A stretch of DNA of 64,000 bases from Amblyornis subalaris (lineage: Eukaryota; Chordata; Aves; Passeriformes; Ptilonorhynchidae). Below, piece after piece: positions 1 through 13,760 of this stretch. The stretch is from positions 5,036,643 through 5,100,642 of the forward strand of contig JACAXG010000007.1 in assembly GCA_018881555.1 (NCBI GenBank), given 5' to 3'. The notes under the pieces were generated by a model. That model was given only the letters and a program-made list of their open reading frames with translations, was not told where the DNA came from and did not search any database. How positions within the stretch are numbered: the stretch's first letter is position 1; every line of letters begins with the position of its first letter. The position numbers and the translations under genes are program-made.

Positions 1-3000
1 GTACAGGGCCTTGGTCGTGCAGTTAGGCTGTTGTTTCACCTGGGATAAAAATGGTGTATGTCTGCATGATCCCTTCTCTTTGGTCCGCCCTGTGCTGCTT
101 ATTTATTCCTGGCTTGTCCTGGAATGGAGTAGGCAGAAGTATATGATGAGGTGGTCTCNGATGGGCAGTTTCTCTGGGCTATGATTTGGCTACATCAAGG
201 GGAGATCAAATGTTTATTCAAACCATCTTCAGTGGTTTTAAGTCTAACCCTACAACCCTTTTGTTCTGAAAGGGACTAGATATGTTCACGATGTCAGATA
301 CAGCAGAAAAGCAGATTGAGGTGGTTTCCTTGCCTTTTCCAACAGTTAGTTGTGATCCTGCAGGTATGACTCTGTGTCAGTGTGACTGCAAGTGTAACTG
401 GTACGTAATTACTGTATTTATTAAATATGAACACAACTGGACTGAGTTTAGATTCAAGAGCTTGACTTCACAATGCNCCACAGGTGTGCCCCTTGCTGTG
501 CTGGGTCGCGCTATTCAAACAGGTGTTTGCTGCAGAACTGAACTTTGAGCAATGCACCTGTGTTTGTTCTGGGGAGAGAGGCTTNGACTAAGCTGTATGG
601 AAGTGTCATTTTATCAGGCTTAAAACAACCCATTGACTAGGAACGTTTTCTTATGATACAACAGTACATTTATACTGGCAAAGCTGTCTTCACTGAGATC
701 AGGCTTTTCAAGAGTAGTTTACATTTCAGGCAATGTTTTTCAAAATACGTAGTTTTAAGAGTTTAAAAACATTAATAAATTATGTATCTCCGTTTTTCCA
801 TAATTTACATTCAGGACTGAATGTTGTCAAGGCGTGTTTTTGAAAACTTGATTTTAAGTTAAAAAATTGCTATAATTTGCTAACTAAATAAACACACATT
901 TTTTTCTGAAATGCAAGCAGCAGAATGTGAGACTTTTTTTATGGCTTGAATCGCTGTTGCTCCAAGGCTAGAGCTATGGCTCCAGTCCTGAGGAATTTGT
1001 ACCTAAAACCTGTACTACTACCAGTTCAAGCTTATCATATTCATACATCTATTTGGTTATTTTGAGTAGAGAATAAAATTCCCAAACACCTATGGTATTT
1101 TTATTGTAAGAGGATTTTTTTAAAAAGAAATTCAGCACATCCTTCTGAGGAGCGAGTTATTATTACTACTGTAAAATCATTTAGAATACATTTGCATGGC
1201 TTAATTGACCTTGAATAATGCAAACTCTTCCACTCCGACTGACATGAGATGGAGGGAAAAGGCAGTGAGACNTGAATAATCTTCCTATTAAATTCAAAGT
1301 GCTAAAATGAAAGGAAAACTGACTTGGAATTTGTCTTAAATCACTTTTCACTTTCCCCAGTGATGCAGATACAGCAGGAATCTGAAAAGAATTTGGTTAG
1401 CCCTCAGGAAGGAACAATTACACTTAATTTCAAGACATTTAATAATGGCTGACATTTGTTANGGTTCATGGAGTTCTCCTTTCTAAAGATTAAAGTTTCA
1501 GAAATGGTAGTCAGGTTATTTCAAGTTTATAGTAAATTTTAAATTATTTTTTTCTGTTAGTGANTGCTACTCACCATGCTATTTCCCAGTGCATCGTACG
1601 GCACTGCTGAGTTTTACTGAGATACCTGAGCAGCTTTGCTTGTCGATTTGCTCATCCATGCATCCATCCACAATGTGTAAACCAGTCCTTTCCACAGCTG
1701 TTTGAGATGCTTTTGTTTTCCTCTAANCCATGATGACAACTCTGGTCTTCAGTTAAAGTTCTTATATTTTAAAGAAATATTACAGTTTTTTCCTTTGGTG
1801 CTGGTGGAAGAAGAGCTTCCGTGCAAGAGGCTGTTTAGCACTGTCGAACAATGGAAATCTAGTGTCTTTCTCATTTCCAGAAGAAAAACACACANTTAAT
1901 ATATTATTTTTGCTTCAGCACATCTATTTATTTTTTCTTTTATTTTACTGTATTTCTAATTATTTTGAGTATTCTGTCATCCTTTTGCTGACATTTCAGT
2001 AAATGTAAGAGAACAAAGATTAAAGCACAGTCAATGCAAGGAGGACTTTAATTAAACTATTGAGTCAGGATATTTNATTCTGAATATTATTGAACTTTCA
2101 TTATCTCACATTTCATTGATTAACTGCATTTAAATGTAAATTTTGATTTCTCATAACCTATATTGTTTTAATCAAGATAATCGTGTCTTTAAATATGGCA
2201 ATTTATTTCTGAATCAATGTTAGTGAGAATATAGACTTTACTCTAGATTATTNATATTAGGAAACTACTTGGAACAAGGAAACGTATATTTTGAAGTCTC
2301 CATATATTTTTTCCATCTGTAGATAATGTAAGGCTTTTTCACAGTATTTCTGGATTTTAAGCAAGTACAATGAATCTATGTAAAGATTCTGTGAAGTACA
2401 GATAAGCATTGAACAGAACAGAAGCTTGAAATCATTGCAAATTCTAGTACCTGGCCACTTTTTTATCCCATAAAGAAAAGCAGTTTTAATGCATTAAAAA
2501 TAATGGCTTGTATTAGAAATGGTGACCATTTCAGTTCAGTATAAGCAAAACAATACATTTGACCTCTGTTTATAAAACAGCAGGTTCTGTTCTAAAATTG
2601 ATCTAGCTTAAGAAGTATTTGAACTCCCAAGGAAGTGACCCAACTCTGTTAGAATAAAATGACATTTTTAGCACTTCTTTAAAAATATTTTGAATTTTGC
2701 CTATTTTTTGCTTCATTAGTAAAACCACAACTCTGAAACATTTAATCTTTAACCAGATTATTTCTTCTGCCTTGTTTACCATCATTATGGTTTCCAGTGT
2801 ACTGTTTTGTGCAGTTCTATGCTTAGTCTGCTTCTGTGTCTGAATCCTTAGCCTGGCCCTCTAGGCTGTGGAACCTGGTTAATATATGAGGTAGGCCTAT
2901 TCTAGGATGTTGACAACCTTACTGGATTTAAATTGACTTCACGTTTTTACAAGTTGAATCCCACCAAGCTGTAGACATTGCTTTTGTTTAAACTAGACTA

Positions 3001-5838
3001 GTAGCTTATTATCATAATTTTTACAGCAAACGGNGAAAAATAAGCACTTCTAAGATACAGCTCATCTCATCCTGTGGTAGATGTCTGCAGCAGACCACAT
3101 CCATCACGCACAGTGTCTGTTTATCCCCAGCAGTTTTAGAGAGTGTTCAGGGTGATTAGTTCAAAAATGAATGTCTCTAGTGCAACAGTCTAAAACCAGG
3201 TGAGATGAATCTTAATATCCGTGGGCAGCTATACTCTTCCTTAAAGGCTTTAGATAAACTGACTCTCTTAGNAAATGCATAATCACTTCCAAAATATTTA
3301 TCACCCTACTATGAGCTTTGAGTAGAGAGGAATATATTTTTCCTGCTTTGAATGTTTATCTTCTAGTTTTACAGTAGTAACTCTGCTGGGATGACATCTG
3401 TAAGTATCACATTGTTTTATGTAAGATTCAGACATTCCAGTAAGCCAATTTNAAAAATAAACCTTATCTGCTTTTAATGCCAGTCATCTCTTAATAATCA
3501 TCATGTCCCATCAGCAATAATTCTGTGAAGATAGCTAAAAATCATAGTTTTTTTCCCTTCTGTTCAGGAGCTGTTCTTTCATATATATGGAATGATGAAC
3601 AAAATTCTCCCTTAAATCTAGGGATTTGAGCAACTCTCTGTTAGAAATTCAGATTGTTGCTAACTCACAATGAAAAGAATGAAAATAAATCAGGAGTTTC
3701 TCCTGCTGAGAAATATTTCTAGTGTAAGTGATGAAGGGATTGTTCTCAGGGAACTGCAGAGGAATTGTCTTGCAGCATTTGTTTAAATTAAGCCTANTTT
3801 ATTGGTCTTTTTTGCACCTCAAAAGGACCTCTCAGATTAAGATGAGTTGAATTCTTGTCGTACAGTGACAAATTCACGTGGTCTCACTTTTACAAGCACT
3901 GAACAAATGCTGCTNGTGTTGAAATCCATGAGTGCTGTGTGAAACAGTGCTTCTACAAGTTCAGACCAAAAAAGTTGTAGTGCAGGGTTATTATACCTAG
4001 ACAAGGTTGCAGGATTTGAATTTTTCTCTTAAAATTCTATAGCCTAAACCCCCTCAGGTTAATGTTTGAGGGTGTTTGAGCACAACTTTACAGAAGCTCA
4101 CACACGAGGTGCATAGTCTTTGAGGAGCAGAAGCCCATCTGAGCATTCACAGGGGTCATGCACATATCCATGTTGTCATGGTAGATTTGGCCTCCACAGC
4201 TCAAGGAACACTTTATATGTAAATAAAAACTCTTCCTAGCAGGTTCATACAGGAAAGTGTTATCAATGATGGGAAANAATTACGAATGTTTGTATAACAT
4301 AGAAATGTTTGTACATCTATAAACGTACAAGAAACATAAAGCAATGACTTGGTAACCAGTAATTTCAAGCTGTCTGTACAGTAGCTACTGCTGAGATTAC
4401 TAGTCAGCAGGGTCACATTCCATTTTTTATTTTCTTGAAATGTCTTCAAAAGATCCAATGCTCATTAGCTTTTTTTTTTTTTTAGTATTATTACCACCTT
4501 TCAAGGACAGTTTACACCACGTCTGTTCCTCTATGTATATACAGCTGTGTGATTGCAGCATTGAATTGATGGGAACTATGCAATTTAATTGACAAATTGA
4601 AAAATATTCAGAATTACATGTGCTCTAGCTCCTTCTTTCTCCATCTTTCATTGATTTCCAGGACTGTATGAGGAATACTACGGGTGAAAAAGAAACTGAA
4701 GGATTTTTTTTGGGTATTTGATAGTTTTTGTCTTTTTTACACACAGTACTTAAAATTCATCTCAATTTCTCTCTAAATTACAAACTGATATGGGTTGTCT
4801 CATAAAATCTTTGCAAACAATGGGACAGTAATGTATATAGCACTTTCTGTGGTTTGAGAAAAGAAGTACATCTGGGAGGAAAAGTGCTTNTTTCCATTGA
4901 GAAGGATATGCTGTGATGCGGTATAAAGATTTTCTAAAAGAATAGACTCCTCTGTTGTACTTGCGAGCAGAAAAGCATTATTTTGTTTTTGTTTGCTCTA
5001 TTAATCTTACATACTGTACTTAGCCCGTCAGAATCTCCTTTTAGAGTTCTCTCCGTGACCTGTGAAACATGACACATGAACCATGAAAATCAGGCTCGTG
5101 TGCACTGAGTTACTTTGTGGTGCTGGTGGTTCTTTTGTAAGTTCAGCTAATACAGCTTCACAGGTCAGCTGTGGGTTATAATTGAGTTAGATCATGTCCT
5201 TGTGGGTTTGAAACAGCAGATCATCCAGCCAAACGTTAACAGCTGTAACACTTGCAACACACTAAAACCAGTCACGAGTAACCATAGCTTCGGCTATTTC
5301 AAGTGGTGTCTTCTCTGTGGGGGTGCTACAAGTTGTTACTTTAAAGGTAAGTATGTATGTGTATGTAGATATATGTATTTAGAGAAATATTTTTTATAGG
5401 CAAATAGACACCATTACATTTGCGGTTGCCTCAGATGGTGTGGTTTAATGAATATAATGCAAAACTTTCCTTATTTTGAATAAAGATAGAAGAATTTGTC
5501 ACAGGTTTAGGAAAGAAAAATATATTTTGGCAAAGAACGGATTATATTTAATTTAAGCTATGCTTGGAAAATATAAAGTTTTAACTAATGCAACATGAGG
5601 TCTGGGAAGGGTTCCACACATTCTGCAGAAGCAGCTCTGTTTCTTGTTTGTGATGCTCTTTTTAAGGATCAAACGATGTTTCTGGCAGAAATAAGCTGTG
5701 GTCCTTGTTAAAGTCCTTCCCTCCGGTGAGGTTAAGTTTATATGATCGGTCTTATGGATTTTTATGGATTAGTTTCGCTAGTTCTCACAGATAAGTCTCG
5801 CTGTTTGTTTCTGGGGAAGCACTACAACACTGCCTCCA
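1..5838. other. AT-rich unique non-coding stretch
   Basis: I see no recognisable gene, RNA gene or mobile element here. Open frames are all under 90 codons, carry no familiar motif and lie in AT-rich sequence. A 14-T run lies at 4470-4483. A good match to a splice donor (AAAG followed by GTAAGTATG) lies near 5344-5353, but no matching upstream exon with an open frame and a strong acceptor is evident. Most likely intronic or intergenic DNA; a diverged repeat or an unrecognised untranslated exon cannot be excluded. Confidence 0.6.
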
Positions 5839-5839
5839 A

Positions 5840-6770
5840 GCTTCCTTCTCAGTGTTGTAGTGTACCTGCAGTGCCAATTGCTGAGCAGTGAGAGCTTTGC
5901 TTTGGAAAGCAGAAATTACAGTGATAGTGATCCAGAGTGGGAATTCGATTCTGCCAGGAGAGGGGAGTTGGGTCGCTCTTTTTTTTACCTGTGATGTGAA
6001 ACACATCTGCTTCCCGAGCAGTATCTGCCCTGCAGGCAGTGGGCATGCCAGGTGCCATTTGCCGGTGTGCTTCCAAAGCGGGATTGCAGCTTCTCCAAGG
6101 AACGAGCTGCTGATGCTGATGAAACAGCTGGATGATCGTGTTCCAGAAAGAGGCAGTGCTGAAGGTTCTGCTCCGGGGCTTACAGGACCGCCAGGCCACC
6201 AGTGGGGCTTCCATGCCCACCCTGGTGTGCCAGCCTGCTCCGACGGGGACAATGTGTCATGCCAGAATGGGTCATTGGCATAAAATTAGGTCTTCCACTT
6301 CAGCCAAAGCTCCACATACCAAACTGTGATGGAAACAGAAGTTAAATCGTTGCAACAAACAAAAGACTGGTTGGAGCTCCTAACTGGAGGCACAGCGTGG
6401 TGCGGGTTTGTTGCTGCAGCCAGAGCCGTGTCACTCCAGACTGTAGGTTTTGCAGGGCTTTGGATGCCGGGCTGTGGGGCTGACATGAAAAAATACCTGN
6501 TGTAAAGATAGAAGCCTGCCCTGGAGGCGGAATTGTCTGCTAGCAGAGACGAAAGTTGCGCTGCTCTTGACTTGCCCTGAGGGTGGAGGCACACGGTGTC
6601 ACTTCCAGCTCGACAGCAACTCTGCACTGCATGGCTGCAGTGCCAGTCTTGCAAAGCAAACTGCTTCCACGGTAGGGATTCTCCTGTAGTACAGCAGGAA
6701 ACAGCCAGCAAAGGGATACATTCTGGCTTCTGATGAGCTGTGCAGACCTGCCTCTATATATAAGCTTCCA
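5840..6770. other. GC-richer block with a downstream TATA-like motif
   Basis: This stretch is clearly richer in G+C and CpG than its flanks; I count about 11 CpG between 5941 and 6270. Overlapping frames of 123-155 codons are open on both strands (minus 5785-6252 and 5849-6220, plus 5888-6283). That is what few stop codons in GC-rich DNA produce, and none of the translations resembles a known family. A TATATATAAG motif lies at 6755-6764 on the + strand. It could be an old LTR or other retroelement remnant, a small regulatory island, or an exon of an unknown transcript. I could not define repeat ends or target-site duplications, so no class is assigned. Confidence 0.4.
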
Positions 6771-8087
6771 ATTTTCAAAAAGTCTAGAGAGAAAAAGACA
6801 CTTGTTTCCCCCATCCNGTCTCCAAAGTGTTTGTTGTCTTGTGTTTATCAGGGTGGTACACGTTTGTAGCCTGAGCCTGTCTTGCAAAATGTGAACTTTG
6901 TTTTGATATATATGTATATAACTTGACTGAAAAAATGACAAACTTGAATTACCCATATTTATTTATGAATAGAAAAGGGATATTTATTTCTTACTGTATG
7001 AGAGAGGGCCTCACTCTGGTCTTTTGGTTTTGTAAACTCTGGGGTTGTGCTGGATATTAGAGACATTTGTACGCAGACTTCTGAGGCTGAGGAGAATTAG
7101 TTTGTTTTTATGACATGGCTGTGTTTGACAAGAAAAAGCTTGTGATGACATCAATCTGCCGCTTTTAAGGTAGTGGAGTGAATTAGCTTTCCTTACCTCT
7201 CAATGCATCTGTACCATAAAGCTGCAAAAATTCCTGTGCTCCAGTTGGCTTTTATTGTCACCATTTTTGTGGGCAGAAGTGCTTAGATTACCTGATTAAC
7301 TGCTAGTTTGCTTTTGTGAACTAAAGAAATGAAGAACAGACATGAGTTATTTAACTTTTAATGTATTTTTTTTGGTTTAATATTCTAAGTTGACTCAGTC
7401 AGCTGCAGATAGAGACTAGATTTTGTTAAAAAGGGAGTGGTTTATTGTCATTTTGGCCATTCCATTTACTTTTTTTCAATGAAATTTTAATGCAATTGTA
7501 AAGAAGTAACACTAACCTNGATCAGAATGTTTGGTTTGAGTGTATATTTTTAACCTGGAATCTGTACCTAATATTTTTAATCATGACAGTACAGGACTGA
7601 GTCCTGTAGTTTGAAATTAGTCAATAACTTTAAGATTGGAGTCACAGAATCTTTTGTATCATTTCCTTGCTGAACTCATAGAATAATTGTAATAAATATC
7701 TTGGTCTATGAACAAAAGAAAGCAGTTAAGAGTAGAGTAAACTGTGCTTTCGTACAATGCACATTATAGGATTGATTTTGAAATATTACAGATTATATTT
7801 GCAGATGTAAATATTTTTCAGTATTGTTCTTTGGATGTTAACAAAGAAGCACATGTCTTGCAACAAAGGTGAAAGCGGTTTAATTAACTTCAAAGATTTT
7901 CTCAGATGTGGCTTTGAAAAATGACTAAGACAGGTATCATTTAAGTGATGGTTCATTTATTGCCAGCCAAATGATTAATTCAAGTAGCAGCTCAGCCAAG
8001 AGACACAGTAAAGAAAGATGTGTGAGAAATATAATGTCATTTTAGTGACAACGTAAAGAAGAAGCAGAAGGCATATGTAACACATAT

Positions 8088-8112
8088 ATTTAATATATAG
8101 AATATATTAAAT
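8088..8112. repeat. 11-bp perfect inverted repeat, AT-only
   Basis: The left arm ATTTAATATAT (8088-8098) and right arm ATATATTAAAT (8102-8112) are exact reverse complements separated by 3 bases. Two tandem copies of ATTTAGCTA follow directly (about 8111-8128). With only A and T in the arms this may be a chance low-complexity palindrome. Confidence 0.7.
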
Positions 8113-10671
8113 TTAGCTATATTTAGCTAAAATACATAGTACTAGAGCCGTGTAGGAGATCTTCAATGAGAAATACAAGGTGTTGGTGGGTTTACTTTTT
8201 TGGGGACTTTTTTTTCAGATAATAATTTAAACTGTAAGTAGNGCTGTTTCAGAGACAAGAAGGAAAACATGACATGAGCATTTAAGTAGGGGCTGTCCTA
8301 CTNGAGAGAGCTGAGTTCTCATGAAAAACATATTCCTTAGGTCTTTTGCAGATTTTGTATAACTTGGTAAAATCTGTGGTGGATGATTCTTTAGATTTTG
8401 CTTTAGATTAATGGTTTTAGCAAGAGCTGACATAGCTTTTCAAAAAGAGATGACCCCCAAAGTTGTCTGCCTGGTGTACNAGCAAGCGTAGGGTTTTTTT
8501 CTGCTCTCTACTTCCACCTGCTGAAAATGTTTCAGCCTCCAGTCTAATCAGCTCTTTACTCCTCTTCAGACCAGCTGTAGGAAATCAAATGGAGATAATG
8601 GTATGAGTCAAGTTCAGGAAGTTTCAAATCTGATCAGAATCTCTGTTTGGCTCCATCTTACGTCAATGCCTACAGTAGAAAGTTTCTAAAATACAGGAAA
8701 TCACACTCTTGAAAATTAAGTGATCAAGGGATGTATCTCCATTAAAAAAAAGTTGTTTGGTTTTGGGGTTTTTAACTAGTGATNAGGTGCTGCTCTGTTA
8801 CTGTGGGTATGTTACCACATTCTCTCCNTGAATGTTAAAATGATAAATGATTGTTGCCTTGTCGATAAGGGAGCATGAGATTTGGTTAGCATATAGAAAA
8901 ATGTGGTGTTTGCTTTTTGGTGTTGGATTTAGTACTTTTCTCCTTGCTTATGAAACTCACTTCTTTGCTTTTAACTGAAACTTGAAATTTTCATGTAAAT
9001 TCAGAACTCCAATTCATGAATTATTGAGAACGAAAAAAGTTGAANAGTGTGAGACTTGTGATAAAGTTATGGTGCCTGTGACTATAAGCTACATTTATAA
9101 AGGAATATTTGTAGATAAATATTTACTGTACTAATAAATATATAATAAATAGACTTCATAATTTAGATCACTAATTTTTATGAGAAGGCTTTAAGAGCTT
9201 TTTCTATGTGTGATTTTGGCATGAAAGTGAATATTGTTATCAAAAGTGTGTTTCGGTATTTAACTGTTGTTTATGAAGCAGTTATTTAGATTTTTTGTGT
9301 CATAGGACTAAAAGGTGGATGAAACATGTTTAGCTTCCTGTATAAGTATGTACATTTCATTAAACCACTAATTTCATCCCATGCTTTTCAGCATATATAT
9401 CTAAAATAGGATGTCAGATACGGGGTAAATTTACAATTTGTTTTATCTCATAAAGTAGCTTTTTTTCCTTTAGCCTTTGCTAGTAGGGAATTTATCCAGT
9501 GTTTGATACGAGGTNTCACCTAAGTGTTACCTATTGTCAAGATATCTTTTTTGCTGCTATGTTGTTATAGGGTACTGCCTATCCAGTAGTACTGNTTTTG
9601 CTTTGGCTTTTCAGGAGAGAATAGTACATGTAATATATAAGGACATACATTAAAATGCAGTTAAAAGATATCTGGACTTGTATTTTTGTGTATTTATGAA
9701 ACTGACGAAAAAGTCTATTGAAACAATGCGAAAGAGCTATGATAATTTATGACCAATAATGCCAAATGAAGCAAATCATTAAGAAACCTATCAGGATATT
9801 TGTGTTCAGGTGGCTAATCCAAACCAGAGGAATGGGCTAGAATGACAGTCTTTGTAATCTGCTCAAGGCAATCATCATAATTCCTAATGATACTTTATAG
9901 GCAGCCAAGAACCATCCCACTATGATGTTTTCCTGGCCTCCTTGTTTATTTGTGATGATATCAGCAGCATGATGGGAGAAGCAGAGGGCTGCTGTGCTCN
10001 CCTTGTGTTTGCTGTGAATACCTGTGCTGATTACTCCTCTGCTGTTCATCTGCGCTGGAGTTGAAACNGATTTTTAGGACTGAAGCTTCTCCTATTACCT
10101 ATGGAATCATGGACTATTGTCCCCATGGCACAGGGGCTATTCTCCTCTGATATGCTTCCAGGATACCTTTAAATTAAGTGGGGATTTTTGTGTTTAGAGT
10201 GGTGTGTAAGCCCAGTGAGAGNTTTTACAGCTAAATGGCTCTGATGCTGATCTAGCAAATCATCATTGAATCTCTACCCATTTCTGTATGATCTGAGGCA
10301 GTGAAAAAATGACCTGCAACTCCGTGTGTTCCGTTTCTACTGCCAACAGCAACATTAATAAGGGTCAGGGCTTGTGGGTTTTTAACCTTTGTGGTGCCCT
10401 GCCTTGCTCCGGAAAGATGTAAAACATCAGAAATTTATTCATTAAGCAATGTAAGTAGGCATGTTNCTGGCTTGTTTTAAAATGTTACAAGACCCATAAA
10501 AATCCTTGAAATGTGTTTGTTGNTTAGGAGAAGCCGAGCTGCAAAGTTCCTGAAATAGATATTTGTAAAACCCACTCAAGCACTGAAAAAATCATAAGGC
10601 AGAGTGGAAGCCAGGACTTTGGAACTGACTGCAGACTTCATCAGCCCTTCATAAAATTCAGTAGGTCATTG

Positions 10672-10685
10672 AAAAAAAAAAAAAA
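10672..10685 (+). repeat. A14 homopolymer
   Basis: A run of 14 A lies immediately before the 22-bp tandem duplication. It could be the poly-A tail of an old retrocopy, but no recognisable parent sequence precedes it. Confidence 0.9.
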
Positions 10686-10686
10686 T

Positions 10687-10728
10687 AGATGAAGTTCAGA
10701 AACTGTTCAGATGAAGTTCAGAAACTGT
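10687..10728 (+). repeat. 22-bp tandem duplication, two copies
   Basis: The unit beginning AGATGAAGTTCAGAAACTGT at 10687 recurs at 10709 without spacer; the first 20 bases match exactly and the second copy then diverges. It directly follows an A14 run, where slippage during replication is favoured. This is a simple local duplication with no coding significance seen. Confidence 0.9.
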
Positions 10729-12334
10729 ATTGTCTCCTAACACTTAATATATATTCTGCAAAGCATTAGTGGAATATTCGTGCAGGATATTGACTGTGCT
10801 TTAGAAATCCCAGGTATTCAAAACAAACTGATCTGTCATCCTGTCAGTGTATCCTTCCTCAATTACTTCCCAGCACAGTGTTTTTCCATTCACATGTTAT
10901 CCAGCTCATTGCCAATTATAAACAGCTTAAAAAAAGAAATTTCTTTTTTTCCTCCAAATAACATTTCTGATTGAGTATCACTGTAGGGTTTCTTCATCTA
11001 AATATACATTCTTTTAAGTTAATCAGATGTTGCAGAATTTTACACTGCTAGTACCATCCTAGTATTATCAACCTAGGGTCTCAGGTGCGTTTGCATACGT
11101 GCACAATTTTTGCTGATTTTTATAGTCCTTTTGATCCCAGGCACAGTATCTACTGTTTTAAAATCACAAGTGGCAGTTGTGATTTAGGTTCTTCCCAGCT
11201 TATATGCTTTCTTTTGGTCACTATTATTGCTTTGTCTGCATAGTGAAAATAGTAACCTATAACTCTAACCCCTATTCATGNAAAATCCTTTGGATCTCAT
11301 TGTTTTAAAACAAGAAATGTGTTTCGACAGAGCACAGCAAAGAGAATTCAACAAACTGGGTTTTTCCATGAGAAATACAAAGCAATTAAAAAAAAATGAT
11401 TAAAACCAAGATGCAGATAAATCCCATTCCAAAGTTTTAGGTGCGTTCTTGTAACTGTTTTGAAAATTCCTGCAGACATACTCAACCAAAATTTTACTTT
11501 CTACTGTTCAGTTTTATTTTATGTTTTTTTAAGGTAAAACAAGGCAGAGATTTGATACTGTTGATGCAACTGAGATAAAAATTATGTGCTAAAACTGCCA
11601 GACACTGTTCAGATCTTTCAAGTAGTAAACCAGAAAAAGCTTTGGTCCCAGTTCTTGATAACCAGTTCTTAGTTACATGTGACTCATCCATATGACTCCT
11701 TTACTTGTACACATTTGGAACATATTACTTTTCAAGTGAATAAATTATGAGCNCATGTTGTGCAATATGCTTTGTATTTTAATTAAAACCAATAAACCAT
11801 GTATTTGCATTCCTATCTGCTACATTAGATTGAAAATGAAGAGCTGTGTTAAGGTGTTCTGTGAGACAGAAGTTGATACCATGGAAAAGCCCACATACAT
11901 TATTTCAAATATGATTCGTAATTTGGAGAAGGTATTATTGTTATTAATTTCTGCAAGAGGAAGCAAAGAGATTTATTTTTCATGCCCTAAATCTTTCCTC
12001 TTTATCCTCNTATCATCAGTGTTTGCATCCACAAGGAAAAGACTTTCCATCACCTGGCAATCAGAGTGTGCTGCTTTTAAAAAAATCATCCTAGCCAGGT
12101 TCACAAATGCTTTAGCACTCAGTGTATTGCACTACCAACAACTTGTTATNGCTGGCCTAACCCACAGCTGAATCCACAGAAAGGAGAACAAAGACATCAG
12201 TTTGATTTAGCTGTCTTCAAATTTTTGTCTTATNTAACTACAGTGTGACTAGCTGAAACATTGTATTACATACTTGGTAATGTCTGTGGAAAAATTAGGA
12301 AAACTTNAAAAAAATTTGAAAAAAAATTTGCCAA

Positions 12335-12354
12335 TTTTTTTTTTTTTTTTTTTT
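12335..12354 (+). repeat. T20 homopolymer in an A/T inverted context
   Basis: A run of 20 T is preceded at about 12307-12330 by runs of A separated by TTTG and followed by AAATTT, so the region can fold as a long A/T hairpin. It may be a low-complexity tract or the poly-A tail of a minus-strand retrocopy; nothing recognisable lies next to it. Confidence 0.85.
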
Positions 12355-13710
12355 AAATTTGGAAAATATCTAAGGAAACGCATTAGTTGTTTACCCACCT
12401 GTCTGTTGTATTTTGCTTGAAAAAATTTGTTCCTTACTATGCCATCCTACTGTTCTAGTTACTTTTGGTAAAGGTTTGCCTATTAATCTAAGATCAAATT
12501 CACCACCTTAAAGGAAGAATAACAGGAATCAATAAGCAGGAAAGAATCGGACCTTGTCTGTGTGTGTTTGCTTTGTGAAAATGTTCCTGGTGATTCTAAG
12601 CAACTGAATGAAAGGGCTATGAATGCAAAGGTATTTTACNAAATTACTAACCTGCCAGGGTAAATAAACAAATAAACACCAGAATAAACAAATTGACCAG
12701 AATTATCCCAGTGGTTTCATGGTAGTGGCACACCAAACCTTGATAACAGTGTGCCCTTTGCCTTTTGGTAATGCTGCCACATACCTGGTTGCTCTTGCAA
12801 GTAGCTTACCCTGATGGATCCAAAGAAATGGATTGCATGGTGCTTCTGCACGTACTAATGAAGTTTGGAAAATGTTTTGGCTAAATAATGAACGAACAAG
12901 GGCTTTAGAAATGTCTACTTGTCATTGTAGTTCCTCTTAGAAAATACAGCAAAGCAGCAATTACTTTAGATCTCTGTGGAGTGGTGGGACAAGTTTCNTT
13001 ACAGACGTGCGAAAGACCCCCCACTGTCTCACAACATTTTTCTCTTGTTTAAAGGTAATGTTAATAATCCACAAAGAGATTTCTAAATGCACTTGATTTC
13101 TGTCTTCCAATTGTGACAGTACTTTAATAATACTCTGGAAACTCTTGAACATATTCATTTTTCAAAATCTGTTGCTATTTCAGTAGAAATGCTACTGCAA
13201 ATTCCAATACTGACTTTAGAANTAGAAAAAAGTTCTAGAAGCTCGTGGTATTTTACAGTTTTAAAAATAATGCTGTTGTAAGAGCATTAAAAGTTAGCAA
13301 ACAGTGAGTGTTCATCAATTTAAAATGCTAAACTTCTATAATCAGCCATTCAAAGAATATTATATAATCAAGATGGTAGCGCCTTATTATGGTGTTTAGC
13401 TAATGGATTGCAGTTTTTATGACTCTAATCATTAGTTTAGGGATTTAGCTATATAGAGAATGGGCACAAAATCCTTCTTTAATCTTCTTTCTTTCACTAA
13501 AATTGTGACCACTGTAGGATATTAAGGTANCATAGTGATATTTATAATGGGTTTGTGAAAGTCAGTTTTAGTAATATGAGTTAGGCAAATCTACTTTCTA
13601 AGTCTTAGGACAGTAAATTGGATATGTACAATTGATGAAGAAGCTGTTCACTGCATAGTAACCTTTAGTAACCACTTAATAAAGTGGCTTGNCTTTATGC
13701 ATACTGAATT

Positions 13711-13760
13711 TAGAAAATAGAATCCTGTATATGGAAATACTGTATATAGAAAATAGAATC
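13711..13760 (+). repeat. Direct repeat with 36-bp period
   Basis: TAGAAAATAGAATC occurs at 13711-13724 and again at 13747-13760. The sequence between contains two related TGTATAT-type steps, suggesting a small segmental duplication that has partly decayed. No coding role is evident. Confidence 0.8.

Noticed and set aside
5785..6283. Overlapping frames of 123-155 codons on both strands
   Set aside because: They overlap in opposite directions in GC-rich sequence, where stops are scarce, and no translation has a recognisable motif or plausible exon boundaries.
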